From positions 1 through 62,869 of the forward strand of contig SCNI01000021.1 of the NCBI GenBank assembly GCA_005502775.1: a stretch of 62,869 bases of DNA, written 5' to 3'. The notes under the pieces were generated by a model that saw only the letters and a list, made by a program, of their open reading frames with translations, was not told the DNA's origin and ran no database searches. Positions 16,758 through 24,966 of this stretch are shown piece by piece. The DNA is from Microbacteriaceae bacterium 3FA27C10. Lineage in GTDB: Bacteria > Actinomycetota > Actinomycetes > Actinomycetales > Microbacteriaceae. Within the stretch, counting starts at the first letter, position 1. Each line of letters starts with the position of its first letter. A program made the position numbers and the translations under genes.

Positions 16758-17531
16758 GTGCCCGCTTATCCCGGATCCGCGTCGCAAGACATGAGCGCCG
16801 CCATCGGCAGCGTGCCGATCGGCACGGCCGTGAGCGCCGTCGCGAAGCGGCTGCTCGACTACTTCACGAGCGGCGAGATCGAGCCGGGCACGCGGCTGCC
16901 GCCCGAGCGGCAGCTGGCAGCCTCGCTCGGCATCGGCCGCTCGGCGGTGCGCGAGGCGCTCGCCGCCCTCGAGATCCTCGGCATCGTCGACGTGCGGCCC
17001 GGCTCCGGAACCTACCTGCGCAGCACTGCCTCCGAGCTACTGCCCGAGACTCTCAACTGGGGCCTCATGCTCGCCGCTCCCCGCACCGAGGAGCTCATCG
17101 CCGTGCGCGGCGAGCTCGAGGTGTTCGCGGCGCGCACCGCCGCCGTGACCATCACGGAGGAGCAGCTGCGCAAGCTGCACGAGCACCTCGTGGCCATGCG
17201 GGAGAACCTCTCCGTGCGCACGCGCTTCATCGAGGCCGACCTCAAGTTCCACCTGCAGATCGCCCAGGCGGCGGGCAACCACGTGCTCGCCGACCTGCTG
17301 CAGAGCATCCGCTCACTGCTGCGCATCTGGGTGGAGCGCGGGCTCGAGGCCGACGAGGATGCACAGCGCGCGTTCGAAGAGCACGAACGCGTCTACGAGG
17401 CCCTGCGCACCCGGGATCCGGCTGTGGTCGAGCAGGCGATGCGCCAGCACATGGACACGGCCGGTGAGCGCTTGCGCCGCACGGTCGGAGAGGGCCGCCC
17501 CGCGGTCGGCGAGGCCGCCGCAGAAGCTTAG
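16758..17531 (+). CDS. FadR/GntR-family transcriptional regulator
   Basis: This 257-residue regulator has an N-terminal winged helix (about residues 22-90: GTRLPPERQLAASLGIGRSAVREALAALE, then VRPGSGTYL). A helical FCD effector domain follows, with metal-binding-type residues in DLKFHLQIAQAAGNH and a late EEH/RQHMDTA. FCD regulators usually sense small carboxylates. It is divergent from the apionate-like operon, whose promoter carries a 12-base palindrome about 50 bases away, so it is probably the operon's repressor. The start is GTG at 16758; a later ATG at 16791 is possible. Confidence 0.88.
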   Translation: MPAYPGSASQDMSAAIGSVPIGTAVSAVAKRLLDYFTSGEIEPGTRLPPERQLAASLGIGRSAVREALAALEILGIVDVRPGSGTYLRSTASELLPETLNWGLMLAAPRTEELIAVRGELEVFAARTAAVTITEEQLRKLHEHLVAMRENLSVRTRFIEADLKFHLQIAQAAGNHVLADLLQSIRSLLRIWVERGLEADEDAQRAFEEHERVYEALRTRDPAVVEQAMRQHMDTAGERLRRTVGEGRPAVGEAAAEA

Positions 17532-17540
17532 GCTTGGCGT

Positions 17541-18350
17541 ATGACCTTCTCCTCTGCTTCGCGCCCTGTGCGCGTGGGCGTGCAGATCGCGCCCCAGCAC
17601 TCGTCTTACGGCACCATCCGCGACACCCTCGCCGAGCTCGAAGACCTCGGCGTCGACATCGCCTTCAACTGGGACCACTTCTACCCGCTCTCCGGGGAGC
17701 CCGACGGCCTGCACTTCGAGGGCTGGACGATGCTCGCGGCCTGGGCGGAGCAGACCTCGCGCATCCAGTTCGGCCCGCTCGTGACCTGCAACAGCTACCG
17801 CAACCCCGACCTGCTCGCCGACATGGCCCGCACCGTCGATCACATCTCCGCCAAGGACGGCGCCGAGGGCCGCCTGGTCTTCGGCATCGGCTCGGGCTGG
17901 TTCGAGCGCGACTACGACGAGTACGGCTACGAGTTCGGCACGGCCGGCCAGCGGCTGGATGCGCTCTCCGAGGCGCTGCCCCGCATCGAGGCCCGCTGGG
18001 CCAAGCTGAACCCGGCGCCCACGCGCGACATCCCCGTGCTCATCGGCGGTGGCGGCGAGAAGAAGACGCTGCGCATCGTGGCCGAGCACGCTGACATCTG
18101 GCACTCGTTCAGCGATGTCGAGACGCTCACCCGCAAGCTCGCCGTGCTGCGCGAGTGGACCGACAAGGTCGGCCGAGACTTCTCCGAGATCGAGATCTCG
18201 ACGGGCGTCGCCGGCGCCGACGGCACGCGCCAGCCGGCGCTCGAGCAGCAGCTCGAACTCGGCGTCACCCTCTTCACCCTCGGCGTCACCGGCCCCGACA
18301 TCGACATGCAGGCCGTCCGCGACCTCGTCAAGTGGCGCGACAGCCTCTAG
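17541..18350 (+). CDS. LLM-class F420-dependent oxidoreductase
   Basis: This 269-residue luciferase-superfamily TIM barrel shows FNWDHFYPL, RIQFGPLVTCNSYRNP and GRLVFGIGSGWFERDYDEYG, all typical of the F420-dependent TIGR03560-like group. It has no signal peptide and its substrate is unknown. It starts nine bases after the GntR stop. A TAGGCT hexamer exactly 6 bases before the ATG suggests a leaderless transcript of its own. It ends at a pair of GC hairpins facing the YbdK gene. Confidence 0.85.
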   Translation: MTFSSASRPVRVGVQIAPQHSSYGTIRDTLAELEDLGVDIAFNWDHFYPLSGEPDGLHFEGWTMLAAWAEQTSRIQFGPLVTCNSYRNPDLLADMARTVDHISAKDGAEGRLVFGIGSGWFERDYDEYGYEFGTAGQRLDALSEALPRIEARWAKLNPAPTRDIPVLIGGGGEKKTLRIVAEHADIWHSFSDVETLTRKLAVLREWTDKVGRDFSEIEISTGVAGADGTRQPALEQQLELGVTLFTLGVTGPDIDMQAVRDLVKWRDSL

Positions 18351-18358
18351 CTGCCTCC

Positions 18359-18381
18359 GGGGCCGTGCTTCGCGCGGCCCC
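18359..18381 (+). terminator. Hairpin after the F420 oxidoreductase
   Basis: A 10-base stem (GGGGCCGTGC / GCGCGGCCCC, one G-U pair) with a TTC loop begins 8 bases after the stop codon. It lacks a T-run, so termination strength is uncertain. Confidence 0.55.
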
Positions 18382-18420
18382 TCCGGGTCGCGCCGGTCCC
18401 TGCCCGGCGCGACGCGACAT

Positions 18421-18456
18421 GTGACGGTTCGGTCGCTAGCGCGGCCGAGCCGTCAC
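18421..18456 (+). terminator. Second hairpin in the convergent gap
   Basis: A 16-base stem (18421-18436 with 18441-18456) closes a TAGC loop. Its two non-Watson-Crick positions become G-U pairs only in the plus-strand RNA, so it probably folds from plus-strand transcripts. No T-run follows. Confidence 0.5.
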
Positions 18457-18538
18457 CCTGGGTCGGCGAGTACGGCCCGCGGCATGCAATTTCGTGCTGT
18501 GCGATGGGGCAGGTGCATGCCTGATCCTTCGTGCCCGG

Positions 18539-19672
18539 CTAATTGAGCCCGTGCCTCAGCTCCCGCGCCAGCGAGGCCACCACCGCCCGCAGGCTCCCGC
18601 CGTTGGCCTCGGCCACGCGGAGCTGGCGCTGGTAGCTGGCGCCGTGCTCGAGGATCAGGTTCACCTGGTCGAGCTCGGCCGCGCAGCCCAGCCGCTCGGC
18701 GACCGGCGCGAGGCGTTCGAGCTCGCCGGCCACGGCATCCGTCACCAGCTGCTCGTCGCCCGCCGCGTTCAGGATGATCTCGGCGTCCATGCCGTAGCGG
18801 GCCGCGCGCCACTTGTTCTCGCGCACGAACCACGGCTGCATCGTGGGCAGCTCCTCGCCGTCGTCGAGGCGCTGCGACATGTCGTCGACGAGGCACTGGA
18901 TGAGTGCGGCGACCGCCCCGATCTCCTCCGCACTCGAGAGCCCGTCGCACGCCCGCATCTCCACGGTGCCCCACTGCGGGCTCGGCCGGATGTCCCAGCG
19001 CACCTCGGTGTGGTCGCTGATGACGCCGGTCTTGAGGAGGTCGTCGACGTACTCCTCGTAGTTCGCCCAGCTGCCGAACTGGTAGGGCAGCCCCGCGGTC
19101 GGGAGCTGCTGGAACATCAGCGCCCGGTTGCTCGCGTAGCCGGTGTTGACACCGCCCCAGAACGGGCTCGAGGCGCTCAGGGCCTGCAGGTGCGGGTAGT
19201 AGTTGAGCAGCGAGTTGACGATCGGCAGCGCCTTTTCGCGGTCATCGATGCCGACGTGCACGTGGATGCCCCAGATCATCATGTTGCGGCCCCACCACTG
19301 GGTGCGGTCGATGAGCTTGTGGTAGCGCTCCTTGTCGGTCACCTGCTGGTCGAACCATTGCCCGAAGGGGTGCGATCCGGCGCAGATCAGCTCCACGTCG
19401 AGCGGGTCGGTGACCGCGCGCACCTCGGCGAGCTGCGCCTGCAGATCGGCGACGGCGTCGCCCACGCGATGATGCACGCGCGTGACCAGTTCGACGGTGT
19501 TGAGCAGCAGTTCGCCGGTGATCTGCGGATGCTCGGAGCCGTCATCCTGCCGCAGCGCGTTCATGACGTCGTCGGCCACCGAGACCAGATCACCCGAGCT
19601 CTGCTCCACCAGCGCGACCTCCCACTCGATGCCGAGGGTCGAGCGTTCGGAGGGGGCGAAGGAGATCTCCAT
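18539..19672 (-). CDS. YbdK-type carboxylate-amine ligase (glutamate-cysteine ligase 2 family)
   Basis: This 377-residue ATP-grasp-like ligase belongs to the GCS2/YbdK family. Motifs include [12 protein letters not shown] (about 12-23, acidic metal ligands), [32 protein letters not shown] and VEMRACDG. Members make gamma-glutamylcysteine-like amides, but the real substrate of YbdK proteins is often unknown and actinobacteria normally use mycothiol. It is convergent with the preceding oxidoreductase and divergent from the rpsP operon. Confidence 0.88.
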   Translation of the reverse strand: MEISFAPSERSTLGIEWEVALVEQSSGDLVSVADDVMNALRQDDGSEHPQITGELLLNTVELVTRVHHRVGDAVADLQAQLAEVRAVTDPLDVELICAGSHPFGQWFDQQVTDKERYHKLIDRTQWWGRNMMIWGIHVHVGIDDREKALPIVNSLLNYYPHLQALSASSPFWGGVNTGYASNRALMFQQLPTAGLPYQFGSWANYEEYVDDLLKTGVISDHTEVRWDIRPSPQWGTVEMRACDGLSSAEEIGAVAALIQCLVDDMSQRLDDGEELPTMQPWFVRENKWRAARYGMDAEIILNAAGDEQLVTDAVAGELERLAPVAERLGCAAELDQVNLILEHGASYQRQLRVAEANGGSLRAVVASLARELRHGLN

Positions 19673-19847
19673 CGAGTGCCTTTCGGGAAATTACCGCTTT
19701 GCCAGCAATATCTGTCAGAATAGCCAGTCGAGTCCTGCCCCGCCCGACCCTCTAATCAGGCGGGCAGATTCCCTTAGAGCTTTTGCCGAGTGTGCCCCCA
19801 CGCTCACGGCTGTCAGTTCGCCCACCTTTACATCACACAGGAGAATT

Positions 19848-20318
19848 GTGGCTGTCAAAATCCGTCTGAAGCGTCTCGGCAAGATCCGTGCGCCCTACTA
19901 CCGCATCGTCGTCGCCGACTCGCGCACCAAGCGCGATGGTCGAGTGATCGAGGAGATCGGTCTCTACCACCCCACCGAGGAGCCCTCGGTCATCAAGGTC
20001 GACTCCGAGCGTGCGCAGTACTGGCTCGGCGTCGGCGCGCAGCCGACCGAGCAGGTCGCCGCGCTCCTCAAGCTCACGGGCGACTGGGGCAAGTTCAAGG
20101 GCGACAAGGACGCGGTCTCCACCGTCCGCGTCAAGGGCGAGAAGGAAGCCTTCGTCGCCGACGAGAAGAAGAAGCCGGTGCTCAAGCCCAAGGCCGAGCC
20201 GAAGGCCGCTCCGGTCGAAGCTGAAGCCGCTGCCGACGCCGAGGCTGCCGCCGCGACCGACACCGAGGCGAACGAGGCGGCCGTCGAGGCCGCCGAAGAC
20301 GCCGCCGACAAGGCCTGA
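19848..20318 (+). CDS. rpsP: 30S ribosomal protein S16
   Basis: This 156-residue protein has its S16 core in residues 1-85 ([47 protein letters not shown]). The remainder is a Lys/Ala/Glu-rich tail, about double the E. coli length and common in actinobacteria. The start is GTG at 19848, preceded by an AGGAG site; the frame is open upstream, but the conserved sequence begins here. First gene of the rpsP-khpA-rimM group. Confidence 0.97.
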   Translation: MAVKIRLKRLGKIRAPYYRIVVADSRTKRDGRVIEEIGLYHPTEEPSVIKVDSERAQYWLGVGAQPTEQVAALLKLTGDWGKFKGDKDAVSTVRVKGEKEAFVADEKKKPVLKPKAEPKAAPVEAEAAADAEAAAATDTEANEAAVEAAEDAADKA

Positions 20319-20320
20319 CG

Positions 20321-20557
20321 TTGCTCGCTCCTGCTCTTGAACACCTCGTCAAGGGGATTGTCGACAATCCCACCGAGGTTCGTGTCGTCACGAAGAGCTC
20401 GCCGCGCGGCGAGGTCCTCGAGGTGCGTGTGCACCCCGATGACCTCGGCCGCGTGATCGGCCGTTCCGGTCGCACCGCTAAAGCGCTGCGCACCCTCGTC
20501 TCCGCGCTGGCCGATGGCAAGCGCGTTCGTGTAGACGTGGTGGACACCGATTTCTGA
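20321..20557 (+). CDS. khpA: KH-domain RNA-binding protein KhpA
   Basis: This 78-residue protein has a single KH domain with the GRVIGRSGRTAKALRTL motif (GxxG loop). KhpA binds RNA with KhpB and influences cell division and elongation in Gram-positive bacteria. It starts with a rare TTG two bases after the rpsP stop, so it depends on translation from rpsP. Its stop overlaps the probable rimM start region. Confidence 0.93.
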   Translation: MLAPALEHLVKGIVDNPTEVRVVTKSSPRGEVLEVRVHPDDLGRVIGRSGRTAKALRTLVSALADGKRVRVDVVDTDF

Positions 20558-21161
20558 GAACAACAAGACCCAGCTCCGGGTCGGGCGGCTCACGAAGGCC
20601 CACGGCCTGAAGGGCGCGATCAAGCTGGAGCTGTTCACCGACGACCCGGAACGACGCTTCGTTCCGGGCGCGGTGTTCACCCTCCAGGTCCCGACCTCCT
20701 CGCCGTGGCACGGCAAATCCCTCGAGCTCTCCGAGCTCCGGTGGTACAACGGACACCCGGTCGGCTTCTTCAAAGACGTCGCCGACCGCTCGGCGGCCGA
20801 GACCCTCATCAAGGCGATCCTCTGGATCGACCTCGACGACGAGGCGTCCGACGAAGAAGACGCCTGGTACGACCACCAGCTGGTCGGCATGAAGGTCGTG
20901 CGCGACGGCGAGACGGTCGGCACGGTCAAGCTCGTCGAGCACATGCCCGCCCAAGACCTGCTGATCGTCAAGACAGCCGCCGGCGAGGTGATGGTGCCCT
21001 TCGTGAAGGAGATCGTCCCCTCGGTCGACGTCGCGGCGGGCGTGGTGACGGTGACACCGCCGGCCGGGCTCTTCGAGGAACTCCCCGACGAGCCCGACGA
21101 CGAGCAGCCGCCCGCCGCCGCGGCGCCTCCGGCGCCTGCGCCCGCTGCCGAAGCGGAGTAG
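20550..21161 (+). CDS. rimM: Ribosome maturation factor RimM
   Basis: RimM assists 30S assembly by binding S19. The N-terminal beta barrel reads LRVGRLTKAHGLKGAIKLE, followed by LFTDDPERRF; the PRC-barrel half includes DLLIVKTAAGEVMVPFVKEIV. A Pro/Ala-rich tail ends the protein. The conserved N-terminus lies upstream of the first ATG/GTG/TTG in frame (GTG 20673), which would delete about 40 residues. The frame is open only back to 20535, and ATT at 20550 is the best available start (about 203 residues, with GGTGG 7 bases before). An ATT start, or a sequencing or assembly error, is needed to explain this. Confidence 0.85.
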   Translation: MSENNKTQLRVGRLTKAHGLKGAIKLELFTDDPERRFVPGAVFTLQVPTSSPWHGKSLELSELRWYNGHPVGFFKDVADRSAAETLIKAILWIDLDDEASDEEDAWYDHQLVGMKVVRDGETVGTVKLVEHMPAQDLLIVKTAAGEVMVPFVKEIVPSVDVAAGVVTVTPPAGLFEELPDEPDDEQPPAAAAPPAPAPAAEAE

Positions 21162-21182
21162 CGCGAAAAACGCTGCATTTCA

Positions 21183-21222
21183 CGAGGACCGACGCCGTAT
21201 ACGGCGGCGGTCCTCGTCTTTT
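21183..21222 (+). terminator. Rho-independent terminator after rimM
   Basis: Arms CGAGGACCG and CGGTCCTCG enclose a second small dyad around GCCGTATACGGC, and TCTTTT follows. This is a classical intrinsic terminator that separates rimM from the nuclease-like gene and trmD. Confidence 0.9.
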
Positions 21223-21251
21223 GCAGCCTTTTCTGCGTCATCCTCCACAAT

Positions 21252-22178
21252 ATGAGCATGAATCATGTTCTGGAGCAACTCGAGCGGGAAGGCGGCGTCT
21301 CCTCCACTGTCCAGTTGCAGTTGGCGGGAGTGAGCCTCACCGAGGTCGGTCGCGCGATCCGTGCCCAGACCGTGCTGCGCCTGCGCTCCGGCTGGGTGGG
21401 CCTCCCGGACGCACCCCAGGATGTCCTCCGCGCTGTTCGGGTCGGCGGGCGGCTCAGCTGCCTCTCGGTATTGCAGCGGGAGAAGCTCTGGTGCGCGCGC
21501 GACCGGCGTCTGCACGTGCGCGTGCCAACTCGGGCGACGCACCTCTCGGCACCCCACGACCGCTCCGTGCCGCTCGGTGACCCCGCCCGCTGGGGCGTCG
21601 TGGTGCATCGGGCCAAACGTGCCTACGATCTCGACGAGCCCTCTGGGCCCGTCGACACGCTCGAGTGGGCGTTGCTGCATGCCGTCGCCTGCCAGAGCAA
21701 GGCCGACGCCATCGTGACGCTCGATTCGGCGCTCAACAAGCAGCGCATCTCCCGCTGGGAGCTCGAGTTCCTCCTGTCGGAGCTGCCGGCGTCCTACCGC
21801 GCCTACCTCGATCTCGTCGACCCGACGGCCCAGTCCGGTCTCGAGACGAAGGCGCGCCTGGGACTCCGCCGCTACAACATTCCTTACCGGAGCCAGGTCG
21901 CCATTCCCGGCGCCGGCTACGTCGATCTGCTCGTCGGCGACCGCCTCGTGCTCGAGCTCGACGGCCGCGAATTCCACTCGAGTGACGAGGCCTACGAGGA
22001 AGACCGCCGCCGTGATCTGGAACTGCACGAGCGCGGGTTCATGGTGATCCGCCTCACCTACGACCAGGTCATGCAGGAGTGGGGTCGGGTGATCGCCCTC
22101 ATCCGCGCGCTCGTGGCCCGAGACGAGCATCGCTGGGCACCGCGCCATCGCAAGGCCGGTCTCACGCTGACGGTGTGA
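21252..22178 (+). CDS. DUF559 endonuclease-fold protein with AbiEi-like N-terminus
   Basis: This 308-residue protein has a VSR/PD-(D/E)XK-like C-terminal domain (DUF559) at about 200-295: Asp225 in YVDLLVG and Glu235 in LELDGREFH, followed by RRRDLELHERGF and the final strand VIRLTYDQV. The N-terminal 80 residues resemble the winged-helix domain of AbiEi-type antitoxins. The function is unknown; such genes are common in actinobacteria without a toxin partner, and none is visible here. It has its own transcription unit after the rimM terminator and interrupts the usual rimM-trmD adjacency. Confidence 0.8.
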   Translation: MSMNHVLEQLEREGGVSSTVQLQLAGVSLTEVGRAIRAQTVLRLRSGWVGLPDAPQDVLRAVRVGGRLSCLSVLQREKLWCARDRRLHVRVPTRATHLSAPHDRSVPLGDPARWGVVVHRAKRAYDLDEPSGPVDTLEWALLHAVACQSKADAIVTLDSALNKQRISRWELEFLLSELPASYRAYLDLVDPTAQSGLETKARLGLRRYNIPYRSQVAIPGAGYVDLLVGDRLVLELDGREFHSSDEAYEEDRRRDLELHERGFMVIRLTYDQVMQEWGRVIALIRALVARDEHRWAPRHRKAGLTLTV

Positions 22179-22201
22179 GACCCCGCGGTTAGGCTGGGGG
22201 G

Positions 22202-22945
22202 ATGCGCATCGACGTCGTCACGATCTTTCCTGAGTTCTTCGACGTGCTCGACATCTCGCTGCTCGGCAAGGCCAGGCAGACCGGCATCCTCGACGTCACC
22301 GCGCACAACCTCCGGGAGTTCACGCGCGACCGGCATCGCACCGTCGACGACACGCCCTACGGCGGCGGCGCCGGCATGGTCATGAAGCCCGAGCCGTGGG
22401 GCGAGGCGCTCGACGCCATCCTCGGTGGCGGGCCCGGGGCATCCGGAACCGGCCCCGGGGACGACGTCCCCGCATCCGCTGCCGGGCCCGTCGTGATCTT
22501 CCCCTCGCCCGCCGGCACCGTGTTCACGCAGAAGATGGCGCGCGAACTCTCCCGGCGCGAGCACCTGGTCTTCGGATGCGGTCGTTACGAGGGCATCGAC
22601 CAGCGCGTCTTCGAGTACACCGCCACGCGCGCCGAGGTGCGGCTCGTGAGCATCGGCGACTACGTGCTGAACGGGGGCGAGGTCGCCGTGATGGCGATGA
22701 TCGAGGCGATCGGGCGGCTGATCCCGGGCGTCGTCGGCAACCCCGAGAGTCTCGTCGAGGAGTCGCACGAAGACGGCCTGCTCGAGTACCCGAGCTACAC
22801 CAAGCCTGCCGAATGGCGTGGGCTCGAGGTGCCGCCGATCCTGCTCAGCGGCAACCACCGTGCCATCGACACCTGGCGCCACGAACAGCAGCTCGAGCGT
22901 ACCCGCCGCGTGCGCCCCGACCTGCTGCCGCCCGAGAGCGACTAG
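22202..22945 (+). CDS. trmD: tRNA (guanine-37-N1)-methyltransferase
   Basis: This 247-residue SPOUT methyltransferase methylates G37 of tRNAs. It begins [16 protein letters not shown], with [17 protein letters not shown], the trefoil-knot cofactor site [12 protein letters not shown], and [21 protein letters not shown] Gly/Pro/Ala-rich insert of about 20 residues sits at about 75-98. A TAGGCT hexamer lies exactly 6 bases before the ATG, suggesting leaderless transcription separate from rimM. Confidence 0.97.
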   Translation: MRIDVVTIFPEFFDVLDISLLGKARQTGILDVTAHNLREFTRDRHRTVDDTPYGGGAGMVMKPEPWGEALDAILGGGPGASGTGPGDDVPASAAGPVVIFPSPAGTVFTQKMARELSRREHLVFGCGRYEGIDQRVFEYTATRAEVRLVSIGDYVLNGGEVAVMAMIEAIGRLIPGVVGNPESLVEESHEDGLLEYPSYTKPAEWRGLEVPPILLSGNHRAIDTWRHEQQLERTRRVRPDLLPPESD

Positions 22946-22990
22946 GTTCCGGATGCGCGGAGCCGAGCCGCCGGGGCCCGGTCGCCGCGG

Positions 22991-23761
22991 TCAGCCGCGG
23001 GCGGTGAGAACCAGCGGCCCGTCCTCGGTGATCGCCACCGTGTGCTCCATGTGGGCGCCCACCGAGCCGTCGGCGGAGCGGAGCGTCCAGCCGTCCTTGT
23101 CGGTGTAGATCTTGTCGGTGGTCTCGAGGAACCACGGCTCGATCGCGATCACGAGGCCGGCGCGCAGGGGCAGTCCGCGCCCGGCGCGGCCCTGGTTCGG
23201 CACGTGCGGATCGCCGTGCATCGTGCGGCCGACGCCGTGCCCGCCGAAGTCGGTGTTCACGCCGTAGCCCGCCGCGGTCGCGACGGCGCCGATCGCGGCC
23301 GAGATGTCGCCCAACCGCCCGCCCGGCTGCGCGGCCGCGATGCCGGCGGCCAGAGCATCCGTCGTCACCTGGATGAGCCGCGTGTCCTCGTCGGAGCGAG
23401 GCGTGCCCACCACGACGGTGAGCGCCGAGTCGGCCACCCAGCCGTTCACCGAGGCGGCGAAGTCGAGGCTCAGCACGTCGCCGTCGCGCAGGGCGTAGTC
23501 GTAGGGGAGGCCGTGCAGCACGGCGTCGTTGACGCTCGTGCAGAGAACCTTGCCGAACGGGGAGGCGCCGAAGGAGGGGTGGTAGTCGATGTAGCACGAC
23601 TCGGCGCCGCGAGCCCTGATCATGTCGTGCGCGATCCGGTCGAGTTTCAGCAGGTTGACGCCGACGGCGCTGCGCTTGGCCAGTTCGGTGAGCACCTCGG
23701 CCACGAACGTGCCGGCAGGGCGCATCTGCTCGATCTCGGCGGGGGTCTTGAGCTCGATCAC
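22991..23761 (-). CDS. map: Type I methionine aminopeptidase
   Basis: This 256-residue metalloprotease removes N-terminal methionine from new proteins. The pita-bread-fold metal ligands are visible in LSLDFAASVNGWVADSA (two Asp), GGHGVGRTMHG (His), VIAIEPWF (Glu) and AHMEHTVAI (Glu). His in YDYALR-adjacent HGLPYDY is the usual substrate-side residue. It lies on the opposite strand inside the trmD-rplS interval and is convergent with trmD. In many actinobacteria map is also found beside secY-adk, so this may be a second copy. Confidence 0.95.
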   Translation of the reverse strand: MIELKTPAEIEQMRPAGTFVAEVLTELAKRSAVGVNLLKLDRIAHDMIRARGAESCYIDYHPSFGASPFGKVLCTSVNDAVLHGLPYDYALRDGDVLSLDFAASVNGWVADSALTVVVGTPRSDEDTRLIQVTTDALAAGIAAAQPGGRLGDISAAIGAVATAAGYGVNTDFGGHGVGRTMHGDPHVPNQGRAGRGLPLRAGLVIAIEPWFLETTDKIYTDKDGWTLRSADGSVGAHMEHTVAITEDGPLVLTARG

Positions 23762-23855
23762 GTGATTCCTTCCCTCGAACGCTTCAGAGCGCTCATGAAG
23801 ACCCTACCGACCCGGGTCACAGCGAACATCCGGAGTCGCTGCATACTCTGGAGGG

Positions 23856-24359
23856 GTGTTGATCCGTCGGGCCTTCTTCTACTGGCAGTTCCCTGCCGCA
23901 GTGATCCTGCCCGCCTGGATCCTGGTGGGCTGGGGCGTATTCGCCGCCACCGGCTGGCAGATCATCGGCCTCATCGTGGGCGTGATGATGCTCACGGTCG
24001 CGATGCTCGCGACGGCCGGACTCATCTTCGCCCGCAAAGACGTGCGGGCAGAACGCGCCGTCTCGTGGCTGGATGTCGGCCTCCTCACCGTGCTGCACGC
24101 GCTCATCATCGCCGTCGGCTTCTTCACCTCGGCCACCGCCCTGCTCGGCACGCTCTCGGTCGTGGCCGTGATCGCCCTGTTCTGGTCGGGCATCATCCAG
24201 CTCGTGATGGAGACGCGCCGACGGGTGCGTGCGGCGATGGCGGGCTTCGAGGCCCAGGCCCAGGCCACGCGCATCAACACCGCGCCGCGGAGTCCGCGCA
24301 TCGACGGCGAGTACATCGTCATCGAGACGAGCGACCGGCAGTCGCCGCCCCGCGTCTGA
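23856..24359 (+). CDS. Small four-helix membrane protein, unknown function
   Basis: This 167-residue protein has four hydrophobic segments (about 12-32, 36-57, 73-93 and 97-118) and a polar cytoplasmic C-terminal tail with MAGFEAQAQATR. I do not recognise a family. The start is GTG 23856 or TTG 23859. CATACT 8 bases upstream may be a -10 box, giving an almost leaderless message. It is divergent from map and precedes the rplS promoter. Confidence 0.72.
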   Translation: MLIRRAFFYWQFPAAVILPAWILVGWGVFAATGWQIIGLIVGVMMLTVAMLATAGLIFARKDVRAERAVSWLDVGLLTVLHALIIAVGFFTSATALLGTLSVVAVIALFWSGIIQLVMETRRRVRAAMAGFEAQAQATRINTAPRSPRIDGEYIVIETSDRQSPPRV

Positions 24360-24376
24360 GGGCTCCCGTGTGCGCT

Positions 24377-24406
24377 TTGCGCGCATCCGTCGATCTGTGG
24401 CACAAT
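24377..24406 (+). promoter_or_regulatory. rplS: Probable rplS promoter
   Basis: TTGCGC (24377-24382) and CACAAT (24401-24406) are spaced by 18 bases and lie about 115 bases upstream of rplS. The resulting leader of about 110 bases could hold a control structure; I see only a TGTGCCACGGCCAGG/CTGCCACAGG repeat-like stretch in it. Confidence 0.45.
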
Positions 24407-24522
24407 TGACCCTTGTGCCACGGCCAGGTTCTGCCACAGGGGAACCAGCAACTCGCGGGCACTCCCTTTCTTGACAACGAAGCCGTGCTCGACCTGTGGC
24501 GGGTGCAGATTGCGAACTACAG

Positions 24523-24870
24523 ATGCATATCCTCGACAACGTCGATGCAGCGTCGCTCAAGAGCGACATCCCCGACTTCCGCGCCGGTGACACCGTCAAG
24601 GTGCACGTGAACATCATCGAAGGTACCCGCTCGCGTATCCAGGTGTTCCAGGGCGTCGTCATCGCCCGCAAGAACGAGGGCGTCCGCGAGACCTTCACGG
24701 TCCGCAAGGTCAGCTTCCAGGTCGGCGTCGAGCGTACCTTCCCGGTGCACTCGCCGGTCATCGACCACATCGAGATCGTGACCCGCGGTGACGTCCGCCG
24801 CGCGAAGCTGTACTACCTCCGCAACCTGCGCGGCAAGAAGGCGAAGATCAAAGAGAAGCGCGACGCGTAA
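24523..24870 (+). CDS. rplS: 50S ribosomal protein L19
   Basis: This 115-residue protein lies at the 30S-50S interface. The diagnostic core is [20 protein letters not shown], followed by [19 protein letters not shown] and the basic C-terminus [14 protein letters not shown]. The frame extends 9 codons upstream to another ATG, but family N-termini begin at MHILD, so ATG 24523 is preferred. The ribosome site before it is weak. Confidence 0.97.
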   Translation: MHILDNVDAASLKSDIPDFRAGDTVKVHVNIIEGTRSRIQVFQGVVIARKNEGVRETFTVRKVSFQVGVERTFPVHSPVIDHIEIVTRGDVRRAKLYYLRNLRGKKAKIKEKRDA

Positions 24871-24920
24871 GCCTCCGCACCTTCGAATTCTCTGCGTGCT
24901 GAGCACGCCCCGAGAGTCAT

Positions 24921-24959
24921 CCTGAGCTCCCGACCACTACAGTGGTTCGGGAGCTCAGG
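24921..24959 (+). promoter_or_regulatory. Long hairpin overlapping the lepB ribosome site
   Basis: Perfect 13-base arms (24921-24933 and 24947-24959, CCTGAGCTCCCGA and its complement) enclose a second short CCACT/AGTGG stem. The right arm ends in the AGG of the AGGCGG ribosome site, 7 bases before the lepB ATG. There is no T-run, so it is a poor terminator. It could hide the lepB ribosome-binding site. Confidence 0.6.
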
Positions 24960-24966
24960 CGGTTAA

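Noticed and set aside
21252-22178. DUF559 gene considered as part of a restriction-modification or toxin-antitoxin pair
   Set aside because: No methylase, specificity subunit or AbiEii-type partner lies next to it; neighbours are housekeeping genes.
24921-24959. Hairpin considered as the rplS terminator
   Set aside because: There is no T-run on either side and the right arm runs into the lepB ribosome site, so a translational role fits better.
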